A stretch of 64,000 nucleotides of DNA from Sphingorhabdus wooponensis (GTDB lineage: Bacteria; Pseudomonadota; Alphaproteobacteria; Sphingomonadales; Sphingomonadaceae), in NCBI RefSeq assembly GCF_003933235.1, contig NZ_RWJI01000001.1, positions 1-64,000 of the forward strand, in the 5' to 3' direction. This document shows positions 28,451-38,251 of this stretch, one piece after another. The position numbers were made by a program, and so were the translations under genes. The notes beneath the pieces were generated by a model. It ran no database searches and had not been told where the DNA came from. It was given only the letters and a program-made list of their open reading frames with translations. The number at the start of each line of letters is the position of its first letter. The first letter of the stretch is position 1.

Positions 28451-29476
28451 TTAGAAACTGGTGGACAAGGTGACAGTCGGACCATCGCCGGGCGTTGCCT
28501 TGCCCGCAACACGAAAGCGCCAGCTTGCGTCAAGCCGCAGTGATGCAGCACCAGCCTGCAGGTTCGCGCGGACAGATGGCCCCATGTCGACCCGCATGAT
28601 GTTGCCTTGGCCGCCCGCCCATGCGCCGGCACCTGCGTTCAACGAAAAGCCTTCGTTGCGGGCCAGGTTTTTCAATGCGTGCAATTGCGCATCGGCAAAT
28701 GCACCGCCAGATTTGCCCGTGACAAACCCGGCCTGTCCATATCCGTCGAGCGCAAAGCCCAAGGGCAATGAAGCGCCTTCATGTCCGCCAGATACAAAAG
28801 CCGCAACGACGTCGGGGCGATCTGGCCGAAAGCGTTGTTCTATCGATAATTGTGCTGGAAACCTGTTCGATAGATGCCACAACAGTCCCGTGGCCCATTC
28901 ACGTTCGCGCGGGGCATTATGGGCAACCGACGCACGCCCGACAAATGAAACAGGCGTAACGCTGCCATAACCTTTATGTCGCAGCAGCGGGACTGTCACC
29001 AACAGCGCGCTTTGACTACCGCCATATTGTCCGTTGCCAAGCACCCCTGGCGTTGTATCGCCCTGCCGCCAGAAGCTATACGCATATATCTGGATTGGAT
29101 GCATGGAACCGCGCTTTTTCGGGGACTCAACTAAGGCCGAGGATATAGGATATGGGGTCTTCTCATCAGGCACCCAATCACCACCGATTTTGTATATTGT
29201 CTGTTTTGAATCAACGTAAAGAGGCTCAATGATCTCTGGGAGCAGAGCCGCAACACGACCTTTTTTGTTATTGGCAGCGCTTTTGGTTTTTGCAGCCATA
29301 TTGCCGAGCAGCCTTCCCCGGACCAGTTGAGTGACAGGTTGGGCAATTGCGTTAGCTGAAGTATATTGCCGAGCTGTGACTTGCTTTGCGCCGTCGGTGA
29401 TGAGGGTAAATCCAACCCGCACAGTCACCCAAGTTGTGCATAATAAGGCGACAAATCCAAAGGCCTTGCCGCGCAT
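28451..29476 (-). CDS. Probable outer-membrane/periplasmic partner of an NfrB-like glycosyltransferase
   Basis: 341 residues. An N-terminal hydrophobic segment ('AFGFVALLCTTWVTVRVGF') is followed by a basic low-complexity linker. The C-terminal half has alternating polar/apolar strands and ends in Phe ('TVTLSTSF'), as in outer-membrane beta-barrels. Phrases such as 'IYAYSFWRQGD', 'GGSQSALLVTVPLLRHK' and 'ERFRPDRPDVVAAFVSGG' recall the C-terminal domain of NfrA/BcsC-type export proteins. Its ATG overlaps the TGA of the glycosyltransferase gene (TGATG), showing they work together. No TPR repeats are visible, unlike full-length NfrA. The beta-barrel assignment is inference. Confidence 0.65.
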   Translation of the reverse strand: MRGKAFGFVALLCTTWVTVRVGFTLITDGAKQVTARQYTSANAIAQPVTQLVRGRLLGNMAAKTKSAANNKKGRVAALLPEIIEPLYVDSKQTIYKIGGDWVPDEKTPYPISSALVESPKKRGSMHPIQIYAYSFWRQGDTTPGVLGNGQYGGSQSALLVTVPLLRHKGYGSVTPVSFVGRASVAHNAPREREWATGLLWHLSNRFPAQLSIEQRFRPDRPDVVAAFVSGGHEGASLPLGFALDGYGQAGFVTGKSGGAFADAQLHALKNLARNEGFSLNAGAGAWAGGQGNIMRVDMGPSVRANLQAGAASLRLDASWRFRVAGKATPGDGPTVTLSTSF

Positions 29477-30876
29477 CAGCCGCTATGCGCCAACTTATCA
29501 GGCATGAAGTGATGCGCAGTCTTGTCCCATGTCAGCGGCGCACCAAAACAATGCCGCAGATAATTGGTGCAGGCGCGCCGCATAGCCATGATGGCAATGA
29601 CATTGCTGACGATGCTTCGGGGGACGGATAGCAAAGCCTCTTTCGGGCCGTATAATGCAGCCACAAATCCGGCACGCACCGCAAGCCGCCACAGCAAAAA
29701 AGCCGAGTTTAGCCAGAGCAATATGATAATTTCCGCACGCATTGCGGGTGGTTGATATAAGCCTTGAACTTGCGCAGCGGCCAATATGGCGGTGAGCAAG
29801 AGGCAGATATATCCAGCGATGACTACAATCGTTCCGAAAATCGATTTGCGATCTTGGCATAGCATCCATTTCTGCGCGATGTTTCCTTTCCAACCGAGCC
29901 TGTCCCACCCCGCCAGTGCAATACCTGTCAGCCAACGGGTTTTTTGGCGCACTGACGTTTGCAGCGTATCGGGGAAGCATGATCTGGTGCCGACCAATCT
30001 GCCTTCATGGTCCCATATCCGCGCCATGATGGTGCGCCCGCCCGCCGCACCCATTCTGATGCCGAGTTCATAATCCTCTGTCAGGCTGTGTGCATCGAAG
30101 GGCCTACCGCCGTTTATCTGTGCAAGATGTCCCATGAGCCTGCGTTCAATGGCACATGCTACACCGGCCAGCGGCAAGGACGCGCCTAATGTTTCGCGTA
30201 CCACCAAATTTTTGCCATGCGCTTCGGCAAATTCGTCGCAATAATGACCGCTAATCCATCGGGAGCTGGCGGTGCGTATTGGGATCACCGGTAATTGCAC
30301 AGCGCCCACCCGCGATATTAAGCAATTGAAAACCAGCAGTTCATCCGCGTGCACGGAGTCTTCTGCATCATGCAATATAACGGCCTTTGCTGTATATCCT
30401 TCGGCAATTTCGTCTGCGCGCAATGCGCGCCATAATCGGTTGAGACAATCGGCTTTGGTGGTGGGGCCGTCATGTTCGACTAAGACGAGGCGGATGTCGG
30501 CATTACCACGAGCTGCGTCAATAATCGCGGTCGCCGTATAAGGATCATTCGGGTAGCAGCCGACGAATATGCGATACCGACCTGCCCATGTGGACCATTG
30601 GCGCATGCAGTTTTGTAGCATATCGCCAATGACGTCCGCCTCCCTCCAAGCAGGCACAAAAACCGCAAGTCGTTTATGGTCAACTGGGTCTGCAAGTTGG
30701 TTCACCGTCAGGGGCAGCGCGTGCCGGCAAAGGTGCAGCCGCCGACAGATGTAGCGGCCAATCCAGATGACGTCGACACACAGATCATCGATCGCGCCAA
30801 TCAATATCCAGAAGGCGCTGAACAGAAACAGCTCATATTGTAGCATTTCTAGAAAAGGCAAAATCCATTCTGACAA
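29476..30876 (-). CDS. NfrB-like membrane glycosyltransferase (GT2)
   Basis: 466 residues. One or two N-terminal membrane helices ('LFLFSAFWILIGAIDDLCVDVIW'), a cytosolic GT2 domain about 70-330, then C-terminal helices (about 350-370 and 385-430). Catalytic motifs are 'VFVPAWREADVI', Asp pair in 'ILHDAEDSVH', 'TEDYELG' and the processive 'RQKTRW'. The order matches E. coli NfrB, the phage N4 adsorption protein now regarded as an exopolysaccharide synthase. The C-terminal c-di-GMP-binding MshEN domain of E. coli NfrB is absent here. It is coupled to the downstream probable outer-membrane partner. It likely polymerises or exports a cell-surface polysaccharide of unknown composition. Confidence 0.85.
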   Translation of the reverse strand: MSEWILPFLEMLQYELFLFSAFWILIGAIDDLCVDVIWIGRYICRRLHLCRHALPLTVNQLADPVDHKRLAVFVPAWREADVIGDMLQNCMRQWSTWAGRYRIFVGCYPNDPYTATAIIDAARGNADIRLVLVEHDGPTTKADCLNRLWRALRADEIAEGYTAKAVILHDAEDSVHADELLVFNCLISRVGAVQLPVIPIRTASSRWISGHYCDEFAEAHGKNLVVRETLGASLPLAGVACAIERRLMGHLAQINGGRPFDAHSLTEDYELGIRMGAAGGRTIMARIWDHEGRLVGTRSCFPDTLQTSVRQKTRWLTGIALAGWDRLGWKGNIAQKWMLCQDRKSIFGTIVVIAGYICLLLTAILAAAQVQGLYQPPAMRAEIIILLWLNSAFLLWRLAVRAGFVAALYGPKEALLSVPRSIVSNVIAIMAMRRACTNYLRHCFGAPLTWDKTAHHFMPDKLAHSG

Positions 30877-30950
30877 AGGTGCAGCCCCATTGTGGCCGCA
30901 ACCTCAGTCACGCCCACCATTAAGTGAATTTATTGATCACCAAGCGTGAA

Positions 30951-31373
30951 TTACCGACCTATGCTCAGTTCATATTGGCGGTCTTTGTGCGTGCCGGTCA
31001 CCATCACCCACAATATCGGGATTGCCCAAAAAGACAGCAGTGCTTGGAAGGATTTTGGTACAACATCGGGGATAAACAGCGTTGCAAGATGCGTCGCAAC
31101 CGCGACGATTTGAAACCCTAATGCCCAAATTGGCCAAAATCGGTTGCTGGCCAGCGCCAGCATGACCAACGCGAACAGGCACCCAGCGTCGACTGCAAAC
31201 AGCCCCAGCGAGGTTCCCGCCCAGCTGGGGCTCATGCGTACCGCCGCCACGGTAGATATAGATGCCACGATAAAGATGGCCGATCCTGCCTTCCCCGTGC
31301 GGCCACCATTTTTGCTGGCATAGGCAGCGCACAACAAAAGCGCAGAGTAAAATGCCAGCAATATCGTATCCAT
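30951..31373 (-). CDS. Small four-helix membrane protein, unknown function
   Basis: 140 residues with about four hydrophobic segments ('ILLAFYSALLLCAAYA', 'SAIFIVASISTVAAV', 'LGLFAVDAGCLFALVML', 'ALLSFWAIPILWVMV') and a short charged C-terminus. No family motif is recognised. It lies 75 bp upstream of the glycosyltransferase gene in the same direction and may be co-transcribed with it. Codon use looks like that of its neighbours. Confidence 0.65.
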   Translation of the reverse strand: MDTILLAFYSALLLCAAYASKNGGRTGKAGSAIFIVASISTVAAVRMSPSWAGTSLGLFAVDAGCLFALVMLALASNRFWPIWALGFQIVAVATHLATLFIPDVVPKSFQALLSFWAIPILWVMVTGTHKDRQYELSIGR

Positions 31374-31425
31374 GCTTTTGCCTGTCTTCTTTATGCTAGC
31401 CGATAACGGGCAAGCATATCTTAAC

Positions 31426-31761
31426 TCAGCCGTTTACAACCCGAAGAGCGGACGGCCGGGTTAGCGGACCTGGAGCGCATCCAAAGTTAATCTCTTGCAA
31501 GTTGCTATCCCGTTGCGCGACCGCAATCTTGCGGTGGGCATGCATAAATCCTTTGCGCGCATCGACCATTTTGGTGAGACCATTGGCGACACCTTCAATG
31601 GCAGCCTGCGACTGGGCCAAGGATGCGTCGGAATGACGGCATGCATCAATAACGGAATATGTAAGGGTGGCGAGATCCGCGAGAGCCTTATCAATGGCCA
31701 AATGTGTGGAGGTAATGTCCAATGCCAATTGCTTGGCTGTCTCATGCTCAATATGTACCAT
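31426..31761 (-). CDS. Helical cytosolic protein, unknown function
   Basis: 111 residues, predicted mostly alpha-helical with heptad-like spacing in residues 1-80 ('AKQLALDITSTHLAIDKALADLATLTYSV', 'SLAQSQAAIEGVANGLTKMVDARKGFM'). There is no signal peptide or membrane segment. I do not recognise a family. It is encoded 49 bp downstream of the membrane-anchored LuxR-type regulator on the same strand and is probably in the same transcript. Confidence 0.6.
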   Translation of the reverse strand: MVHIEHETAKQLALDITSTHLAIDKALADLATLTYSVIDACRHSDASLAQSQAAIEGVANGLTKMVDARKGFMHAHRKIAVAQRDSNLQEINFGCAPGPLTRPSALRVVNG

Positions 31762-31810
31762 GTCGAAGTTTCCTCATGTTCGAGGCATCTTCAACCGATG
31801 GGGAGGCAGC

Positions 31811-32329
31811 TTATTGAAGCAGTCGAAACGTTCCCGTCAAAACAACAACAACAAAAGCCATCACCACCGTGCTGAAAAATGCCAAATTCAGCGCAAGAAC
31901 CAGAATTTCCCTGCTGGATAATTCATGTCTTTCCCCCCCGATGGGCGGCACGGAAATGAACGAAAGTATTTTCGACAATTTCCGCCGCCACTCGTCGGGA
32001 AGAGTGTTTTGGCTACCGGCATCGTCGGTCGATTCAAGCATCGACGTCTCGTATACGAACCGTTGGGATATCCCGTTCTGGTCGAGCGCTGCGAAAATCT
32101 TGGCCGCCTCTATGCGACTGGCAGCATTTAACTTGCGTCTTGCGGCATCAAGCCGTTGATCCACAGTGAATGGAGATATGCCCAATGTCCGGGCTATTTC
32201 TTTAGAAGTGTGGTGCTGCTCCACCAGCCGGAGGCATGCCTTTTGACCCTCGGTCAAGTGAAGAGGTGACTGTGCGCTCATCGAAATGTTTTTTTCGACA
32301 AAAGACTTTTTGGGCATTATTTTGGCCAT
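31811..32329 (-). CDS. LuxR-type HTH regulator with C-terminal membrane anchor
   Basis: About 172 residues from the ATG at 32329; ATGs at 32317 and 32281 are alternatives and the longer frame to 32440 overlaps the nhaA start. A GerE/LuxR helix-turn-helix lies early ('LTEGQKACLRLVEQHHTSKEIARTLGISPFTVDQRL'). A linker of about 60 residues follows, and then one C-terminal membrane helix ('ILVLALNLAFFSTVVMAFVVVVL'). So the DNA-binding domain should face the cytoplasm on a tail anchor. No receiver or autoinducer domain is present. It is divergent from nhaA and may control it; that is only a positional guess. Confidence 0.75.
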   Translation of the reverse strand: MAKIMPKKSFVEKNISMSAQSPLHLTEGQKACLRLVEQHHTSKEIARTLGISPFTVDQRLDAARRKLNAASRIEAAKIFAALDQNGISQRFVYETSMLESTDDAGSQNTLPDEWRRKLSKILSFISVPPIGGERHELSSREILVLALNLAFFSTVVMAFVVVVLTGTFRLLQ

Positions 32330-32439
32330 GGTCCTTGCCCCCTTAACCAAGGTTATAAACAGAGATAAGTTGCTAAGGCAAGGCAATTGCAGCATTTTTC
32401 GCCTTTGCTTGCCATCTTTTGGTCGAGTCGCCATAAGCA

Positions 32440-33666
32440 ATGATGATGATAGAAACTATAAAACAACCCCCCAAAAATTCTGCTTTACGGGCCTTTTTGT
32501 CGAGTGAAGCGGCGGGCGGCATTTTGTTAATGGCGGCCGCGGCATTGGCCATGATTTTTGCGAATTCACCAATTGCTGAAAGCTATACTCATTTTTTAAA
32601 TTTGGTAATCGGGCCTGAGTTGACACCAAAGCTTGGCCCGATGACCGTACACCTTTGGATTAATGACGGTCTGATGGCGATATTCTTCTTGCTCGTTGGG
32701 CTGGAGATTAAGCGCGAATTTGTGGACGGACATTTGTCGACTTGGGCTGACCGCACGCTTCCAATGGTTGCGGCTGCGGCAGGGATGATAGTTCCGGCGG
32801 TAATATATCTTGCGGTTGCAGGCGGCGACCTCACGTTGCAGCGTGGATGGGCTATACCGGCTGCTACTGACATTGCCTTTGCTATTGGCGTGCTTGCCCT
32901 TTTGGGCAGTCGAGCGCCCGCTTCACTGAAACTGTTCCTGACGACCGTTGCCATTGTTGACGACATGGGCGCAGTGGCGATCATAGCTTTATTTTATACA
33001 GCTGAGTTAAACATGACCGCGCTGATCGCGGCAGGTGGCATTTGGGTCGCGATGATGTTGCTGAACCGTTTTCGGGTAAATGCCCTGTGGCCCTATCTCA
33101 TCCTCGCTGCCTTATTATGGTATGCGACATTATTGTCCGGCGTACATGCTACTATTGCGGGCGTGATGGCGGCATTTACCATTCCTTTCCGCCGGACGCT
33201 GGCCGCACCTGACGCCGAAGATTCGGCACTTCACCGGCTGGAGCATGGGCTGGTAAAGCCCGTTGCCTTTCTTATCGTACCTATTTTTGGGTTCGCCAAT
33301 GCGGGTGTCTCTTTGGCGGGTATCAGCTTTGCTGCGCTTGCCGCACCGCTGCCGCTTGGTATCGCTATGGGCCTGTTTTTAGGTAAACAACTTGGGATAT
33401 TCACCAGCGTCTGGCTGTCTGTCAAACTTGGCATTGCTGCACGTCCGGCACATGCAAGCTGGCTGCAAGTCTATGGCGTCGCCTTGCTATGCGGTATTGG
33501 CTTTACGATGAGCTTATTTATTGGCGGCCTTGCCTTCACGGGGCCGGATCAGGCCGATGATGTGAAAATCGGGGTTCTCATGGGTTCGCTTCTGTCTGCT
33601 ATTCTGGGCTATCTTGTTTTGCGCTTTGCCGCGCCACAAAAAATTATTTCTGAAAGCACTATATGA
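32440..33666 (+). CDS. nhaA: Na+/H+ antiporter NhaA
   Basis: 408 residues, about 12 membrane helices. The family fingerprints are clear: 'HLWINDGLMAIFFLLVGLEIKREF' near residues 70-95, 'IPAATDIAFAIGVLALLG' with 'VAIVDDMGAVAIIALFYT' (the paired Asp of the ion site), and 'GIGFTMSLFIGGLAF' near the C-terminus. It exchanges cytoplasmic Na+ for protons in salt and pH homeostasis. Three ATGs follow each other at the start. The stop overlaps the start of the DUF885 gene (ATGA). Confidence 0.96.
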   Translation: MMMIETIKQPPKNSALRAFLSSEAAGGILLMAAAALAMIFANSPIAESYTHFLNLVIGPELTPKLGPMTVHLWINDGLMAIFFLLVGLEIKREFVDGHLSTWADRTLPMVAAAAGMIVPAVIYLAVAGGDLTLQRGWAIPAATDIAFAIGVLALLGSRAPASLKLFLTTVAIVDDMGAVAIIALFYTAELNMTALIAAGGIWVAMMLLNRFRVNALWPYLILAALLWYATLLSGVHATIAGVMAAFTIPFRRTLAAPDAEDSALHRLEHGLVKPVAFLIVPIFGFANAGVSLAGISFAALAAPLPLGIAMGLFLGKQLGIFTSVWLSVKLGIAARPAHASWLQVYGVALLCGIGFTMSLFIGGLAFTGPDQADDVKIGVLMGSLLSAILGYLVLRFAAPQKIISESTI

Positions 33667-34976
33667 ACCTTCGCCACCTCATCCTTCTGCTCGCTTTGCT
33701 TGCGTCGGGTTACGCCATTGTTGCTCCTATTGTCCCTGTAAATACGGCTGCACCAGCGATGTCGATTGCTGATATTTCCGATGCCTATATTCGTTTGACG
33801 CTTGAGGCAGGTACGCATGAAGCGGAATATGTGGATGCTTATTATGGTCCGCCCGCATTGCAAGCGGCAGCCAAAGCAAATCCGAGGTCATTGGTACAAT
33901 TGATTGCAGAAGCCCGCACACTGACCGCGGCGATTGATGCCGCTTTGCCTTCAATCACAGTAGATTCAGATCGCCGCCGTGCGGTTGCGTTGCGCGGCAT
34001 GTTGATTGCGGCGGATACGCGGTTGCAAATGCTTCAGGGGCGGAAATTTGCATTTAATGATGAAGCCCGAGGCCAGTTTGCAACTGTGCCCGACTTGAAA
34101 CCTTTAGCGCATTTTGACGCCATATTGGCCAATCTGGAAACCTTGATTCCCGGCTATGGGCCGCTCGCCGCACGCGTTGATGCCTTTAATGAGCGCTATG
34201 TCATTCCTAAGGACCGCTTGCAGCCTGTGTTTGATGCCGCAATTGCCGAATGTAGGCGCCGCACAGCGCAATATATTCAATTGCCAGCAGGCGAGGCATT
34301 CGTGATGGAGTTCGTCACGGGTAAGCCTTGGTCAGGCTATAATTATTATAAGGGCAATTATAAAAGCCTGATCCAAATCAATACCGACCTTCCCATCCGC
34401 ATTAGCCGCGCGGTCGATCTGGGTTGTCATGAAGGCTATCCAGGCCACCATGTGCTGAACCTGATGGTTGAAGAACAAATGGCACGCAAAAACGGGTGGA
34501 AGGAATATGAAGTTAATCCGCTCTACAGCCCGACCAGTGTGTTATCCGAAGGCAGCGCTAATTATGGCATCGATCTGGCCTTTCCTGCGGAGGAACGCTT
34601 GGCTTTTGAGCGCGATATTCTCTACCCCATTGCTGGCCTTGACCCCAAATCTGCACAAGCCTTTTGGCAAATGCAGCAAATGACAGAAGCATTGTTGGGC
34701 GCGCGATTGACCATTGCAAGAATGTATCTCGATGGCGAAATTACAAGGCCGCAGGCACTCGAATTAACGCAGAAATATCTCTTGCTCTCCCCCGCGCGCG
34801 CGGAACAATCGGTAAAATTCACCGACCATTATCGCAGCTATGTGATCAACTATGGCTGGGGCAAAGATCTGGTCCGAGCTTATATTGAACGCGGCAATCC
34901 AGATACGACCGAGCGGTGGCGCAGGATGGAGAAAATATTGAGCGAGCCCACCGTGCCAGCGGACCTTCTGCCTTAA
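33663..34976 (+). CDS. DUF885-family metal-dependent peptidase-like lipoprotein/exported protein
   Basis: 437 residues. An N-terminal signal or anchor segment ('LILLLALLASGYAIVAPIV') points to export. The DUF885 core shows 'CHEGYPGHH' (about 258-266), a variant HExxH-like zinc site, followed by 'LSEGSANYGIDL', where the Glu would be the third ligand. Family members are thought to be M32-like peptidases, but substrates are unknown. It is coupled to nhaA by a 4-base overlap. A bidirectional terminator follows at 35058-35091. Confidence 0.85.
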   Translation: MNLRHLILLLALLASGYAIVAPIVPVNTAAPAMSIADISDAYIRLTLEAGTHEAEYVDAYYGPPALQAAAKANPRSLVQLIAEARTLTAAIDAALPSITVDSDRRRAVALRGMLIAADTRLQMLQGRKFAFNDEARGQFATVPDLKPLAHFDAILANLETLIPGYGPLAARVDAFNERYVIPKDRLQPVFDAAIAECRRRTAQYIQLPAGEAFVMEFVTGKPWSGYNYYKGNYKSLIQINTDLPIRISRAVDLGCHEGYPGHHVLNLMVEEQMARKNGWKEYEVNPLYSPTSVLSEGSANYGIDLAFPAEERLAFERDILYPIAGLDPKSAQAFWQMQQMTEALLGARLTIARMYLDGEITRPQALELTQKYLLLSPARAEQSVKFTDHYRSYVINYGWGKDLVRAYIERGNPDTTERWRRMEKILSEPTVPADLLP

Positions 34977-35057
34977 CCCCAGTGTTTGCGAAAATAGACG
35001 GGCAGGCATATTTGTAGCTCGCGCGCGGGTAATCGCAATGTCGTCGCCACAAGCAAA

Positions 35058-35091
35058 AAGGGCGGACATTGCTGCCCGCCCTTGATTTTTT
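35058..35091. terminator. Bidirectional rho-independent terminator
   Basis: AAGGGCGG (35058-35065) pairs with CCGCCCTT (35076-35083) around a 10-base loop. Rightward it is followed by TGATTTTTT; leftward by TTTTTGCTT. It ends the DUF885 transcript and the convergent etfBA transcript. Confidence 0.85.
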
Positions 35092-35109
35092 ACATATTAA
35101 TACAGCTTA

Positions 35110-36039
35110 TTAAAGCTTGCCAACCAGCTCCGGTACGACCGTAAACAGGTCGCCAACGAGACCGATATCCGCGACTTGGAATATTGGCGCGTCTTCGTCC
35201 TTGTTGATTGCGATGATGACTTTGGAGTCTTTCATGCCGGCGAGATGCTGGATCGCGCCGGAGATGCCGACCGCGACATATACTTCTGGCGCAACGATCT
35301 TACCCGTTTGGCCGACCTGATAATCATTGGGCACAAAGCCTGCGTCCACGGCTGCGCGGCTTGCGCCAACGCCTGCACCAAGCTTGTCGGCCAAGGGCAA
35401 GATAGTCGCGGCAAAGGTTTCCGCATCCTTCAACGCACGACCACCTGATACGATGATCTTGGCTGAGGTGAGTTCAGGGCGTTCTTGCTTGGCAATCTCT
35501 GCCGACAGGAATTTTGAAGTGCCGGCGTCGCCAGTGCTAGCGACAGCTGCAATAGTTGCTGAACCACCGGTTTCTTGTGCCTTGGCAAAGGCTGTCCCGC
35601 GTACGGTGATAACCTTCTTGGCATCCGATGATTGCACCGTCGCAATCGCGTTACCGGCATATATCGGACGCGTGAACGTATCTGCGCTTTCAACTGAAAG
35701 AATGTCCGAGATTTGCATGACATCCAGCAAAGCCGCAACACGCGGTGCGATATTCTTGCCATTTGATGTGGCAGGCGCAAGGAACGCATCATGCGTTGTC
35801 ATCAACGAAGCAACCAAGGGTGCAACATTTTCCGCCAATTGCTGTGCATAAGCCGCGTCATCGGCAACATGCACCGTGCTGACGCCAGCGATCTTAGCCG
35901 CTTCATCCGCAACCGCGCCACAGCCTGCGCCAGCAACGAGGATATGTACTTCGCCCAATTGCGATGCAGCGGTAACAACAGCTAATGTGGCATCCTTTAA
36001 TGATGCATTGTCATGTTCGGCATAAACGAGGGTCTTCAT
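35110..36039 (-). CDS. etfA: Electron transfer flavoprotein alpha subunit
   Basis: 309 residues. It has the N-terminal ETF domain ('[22 protein letters not shown]') and the C-terminal FAD-binding domain with 'SGGRALKD', '[45 protein letters not shown]' features (FAD signature region). It collects electrons from acyl-CoA and other dehydrogenases and passes them to ETF-ubiquinone oxidoreductase. ATGA overlap with etfB upstream. Confidence 0.97.
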   Translation of the reverse strand: MKTLVYAEHDNASLKDATLAVVTAASQLGEVHILVAGAGCGAVADEAAKIAGVSTVHVADDAAYAQQLAENVAPLVASLMTTHDAFLAPATSNGKNIAPRVAALLDVMQISDILSVESADTFTRPIYAGNAIATVQSSDAKKVITVRGTAFAKAQETGGSATIAAVASTGDAGTSKFLSAEIAKQERPELTSAKIIVSGGRALKDAETFAATILPLADKLGAGVGASRAAVDAGFVPNDYQVGQTGKIVAPEVYVAVGISGAIQHLAGMKDSKVIIAINKDEDAPIFQVADIGLVGDLFTVVPELVGKL

Positions 36040-36782
36040 GCGGCCACTCCCATTTCCTTGAGCTTTGCTACCAACGCATCAACGTCGGCAACCTTGATAC
36101 CGGCGCTGCGCACGGGTGGTTCGACAACCTTCAACGTCTTGAGGCGCGGGCTGACGTCAACGCCATAATCGGCAGGTGTTTTCTGCACGAGAGGCTTTGC
36201 CTTTGCCTTCATGATGTTCGGCAAGGACGCATAACGTGGTTCGTTCAAGCGCAGGTCGGTTGTAATGATCGCTGGCATCTTCAACGCTACTGTCTGCAAA
36301 CCGCCATCGACTTCGCGTGCGACATGCACTTCGTCGCTCGATACATTCACCGTATTGGCAAAAGTACCCTGCGGACGACCCGTCAACGCGGCGAGCATTT
36401 GGCCGGTTTGGTTGGAGTCATCGTCAATCGCTTGCTTGCCAACAATGACAAGACCAGGCTGTTCTTCTTCAACGATTTTTGCGAGGATCTTCGCAACGCC
36501 CAAAGGCTCAACATCTTCAGCAATAACCAAGATTGCGCGATCTGCGCCCATGGCCAATGCCGTACGCAGCGTTTCTTGTGCCTTATCCGGCCCAATCGAC
36601 ACAGCAATAACTTCGGTCGCAATGCCCTTTTCACGCAAACGCAACGCTTCTTCAACGGCGATTTCGTCAAACGGGTTCATGCTCATTTTGACATTTGCCA
36701 AATCAACACCCGAACCATCGGGCTTAACCCGCGGCTTTACGTTATAATCGATGACCCGCTTAACGGGGACGATGATCTTCAT
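36036..36782 (-). CDS. etfB: Electron transfer flavoprotein beta subunit
   Basis: 248 residues with the beta-subunit pattern: '[20 protein letters not shown]', '[18 protein letters not shown]', the AMP-binding loop '[28 protein letters not shown]' region and '[19 protein letters not shown]'. It forms the heterodimer with EtfA, encoded by the next gene with overlapping stop/start. Expected to serve beta-oxidation and branched-chain amino-acid breakdown. The 167-bp gap to sucC holds its promoter. Confidence 0.97.
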   Translation of the reverse strand: MKIIVPVKRVIDYNVKPRVKPDGSGVDLANVKMSMNPFDEIAVEEALRLREKGIATEVIAVSIGPDKAQETLRTALAMGADRAILVIAEDVEPLGVAKILAKIVEEEQPGLVIVGKQAIDDDSNQTGQMLAALTGRPQGTFANTVNVSSDEVHVAREVDGGLQTVALKMPAIITTDLRLNEPRYASLPNIMKAKAKPLVQKTPADYGVDVSPRLKTLKVVEPPVRSAGIKVADVDALVAKLKEMGVAA

Positions 36783-36949
36783 GTGCTCATCCTTCCATAC
36801 CGACTCAATTAGGCAATTGGATGCCCGCTTAATCTGTTGCGCCTATGCTTAACGTTTACGTGAACGTCAAGTGCCTGATCTACGCATCCTATCAAGCATC
36901 TAACATGCTGACGATTCTTGCATCTTGCAGGAACCGTCAGGGGTAAGTT

Positions 36950-38158
36950 TTATGCCGCCTTGCGCACTTCCGCGACAATCTTCTCCGCTGCATCGCCAAG
37001 GTCGTTGGCCGATACGATGGGCAGGCCGCTATTGGCCAAAATGTCCTTGCCCTGCTGCACATTGGTGCCTTCAAGGCGCACAACCAGCGGAACCGACAGG
37101 TTCACTTCCTTGGCCGCGGCAACAATACCATCGGCGATGATGTCGCATTTCATGATACCACCGAAGATGTTAACCAAGATGCCCTTGACGGCAGGGTCCT
37201 TCAAAATGATTTTGAACGCAGCCGTGACCTTTTCCTTCGATGCGCCGCCGCCGACGTCCAAGAAGTTGGCAGGGAATTCACCGTTTAGCTTGATGATGTC
37301 CATTGTTGCCATGGCAAGGCCAGCGCCATTGACCATGCAGCCAATGTTGCCGTCGAGTTTAATATAAGCCAAATCATATTCCGAAGCTTCAACCTCTGCT
37401 GGGTCTTCCTCGGTCAAGTCGCGCAGTTCGGCGAGGTCCTTGTGACGGAACATCGCGTTGCCGTCAAAACCGACCTTGGCATCAAGCACCAGAAGCTCGT
37501 CGCCATTCTTACCTTCGCAAACCGCCAGCGGATTGATTTCGATCTGTTCGGCATCGGTGCCGATGAATGCGTTGTAAAGGCCGGCAAGAACGGTTTGCGC
37601 TTGCTTGGCCAAATCACCGGTCAGGCCAAGTGCCTTGGCAACGCTACGGCCATGATGGGGCTGCAGACCAGCGGCCGGATCGATGACGATAGTGTGGATC
37701 TTCTCGGGGCTGTCATGCGCCACGTCTTCGATGTTCATGCCGCCTTCAGTAGACGCCACAACCGCGATGCGGCTGGTCGCGCGATCCACGAGCAAAGCGA
37801 GGTAGAATTCCTGCTTAATGTCGGCGCCATCGGTGATGTAGAGACGGTTGACTTGCTTGCCTTCAGGGCCAGTCTGTATAGTCACGAGCGTGTTGCCCAA
37901 CATGTCTTTGGCATGTGCCTCAACCTCATCCAAATTAAAGGCCAAACGCACGCCGCCCTTCGCGTCGGGACCCAACTCCTTGAACTTGCCCTTGCCGCGT
38001 CCACCAGCATGGATCTGCGATTTCACCACGTAAAGCGGGCCAGGAAGTTGTTTCGCGGCGGCAACCGCCTCTTCCACGCTTAATGCCGCAATACCAGCGG
38101 GCACAGCCACACCGAATTTTGCGAGCAGTTCTTTGGCCTGATATTCATGGATATTCAT
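36950..38158 (-). CDS. sucC: Succinyl-CoA synthetase beta subunit (ADP-forming)
   Basis: 402 residues. The ATP-grasp N-terminus ('[17 protein letters not shown]', '[18 protein letters not shown]') and C-terminal CoA-ligase domain ('[22 protein letters not shown]') are intact, including the nucleotide site '[10 protein letters not shown]'. It is the beta chain of the TCA-cycle enzyme making ATP from succinyl-CoA. The alpha chain gene sucD does not follow; etfBA does, so sucD must lie elsewhere (in sphingomonads I recall it beside sucA). A REP-like inverted repeat lies upstream. Confidence 0.96.
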   Translation of the reverse strand: MNIHEYQAKELLAKFGVAVPAGIAALSVEEAVAAAKQLPGPLYVVKSQIHAGGRGKGKFKELGPDAKGGVRLAFNLDEVEAHAKDMLGNTLVTIQTGPEGKQVNRLYITDGADIKQEFYLALLVDRATSRIAVVASTEGGMNIEDVAHDSPEKIHTIVIDPAAGLQPHHGRSVAKALGLTGDLAKQAQTVLAGLYNAFIGTDAEQIEINPLAVCEGKNGDELLVLDAKVGFDGNAMFRHKDLAELRDLTEEDPAEVEASEYDLAYIKLDGNIGCMVNGAGLAMATMDIIKLNGEFPANFLDVGGGASKEKVTAAFKIILKDPAVKGILVNIFGGIMKCDIIADGIVAAAKEVNLSVPLVVRLEGTNVQQGKDILANSGLPIVSANDLGDAAEKIVAEVRKAA

Positions 38159-38251
38159 GGGAGATTACGTCCTCGATTATAAAGAGTTTCATCGGTTGCT
38201 TAAGCACAGACGGGCACTGAATGGAAGGGCTTGCGCGGATGTTTTTTGGTC

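Noticed and set aside
35985-36812. 275-residue open frame on the plus strand
   Set aside because: It is antisense to etfB, has no recognisable domain and an odd His/Cys-rich composition.
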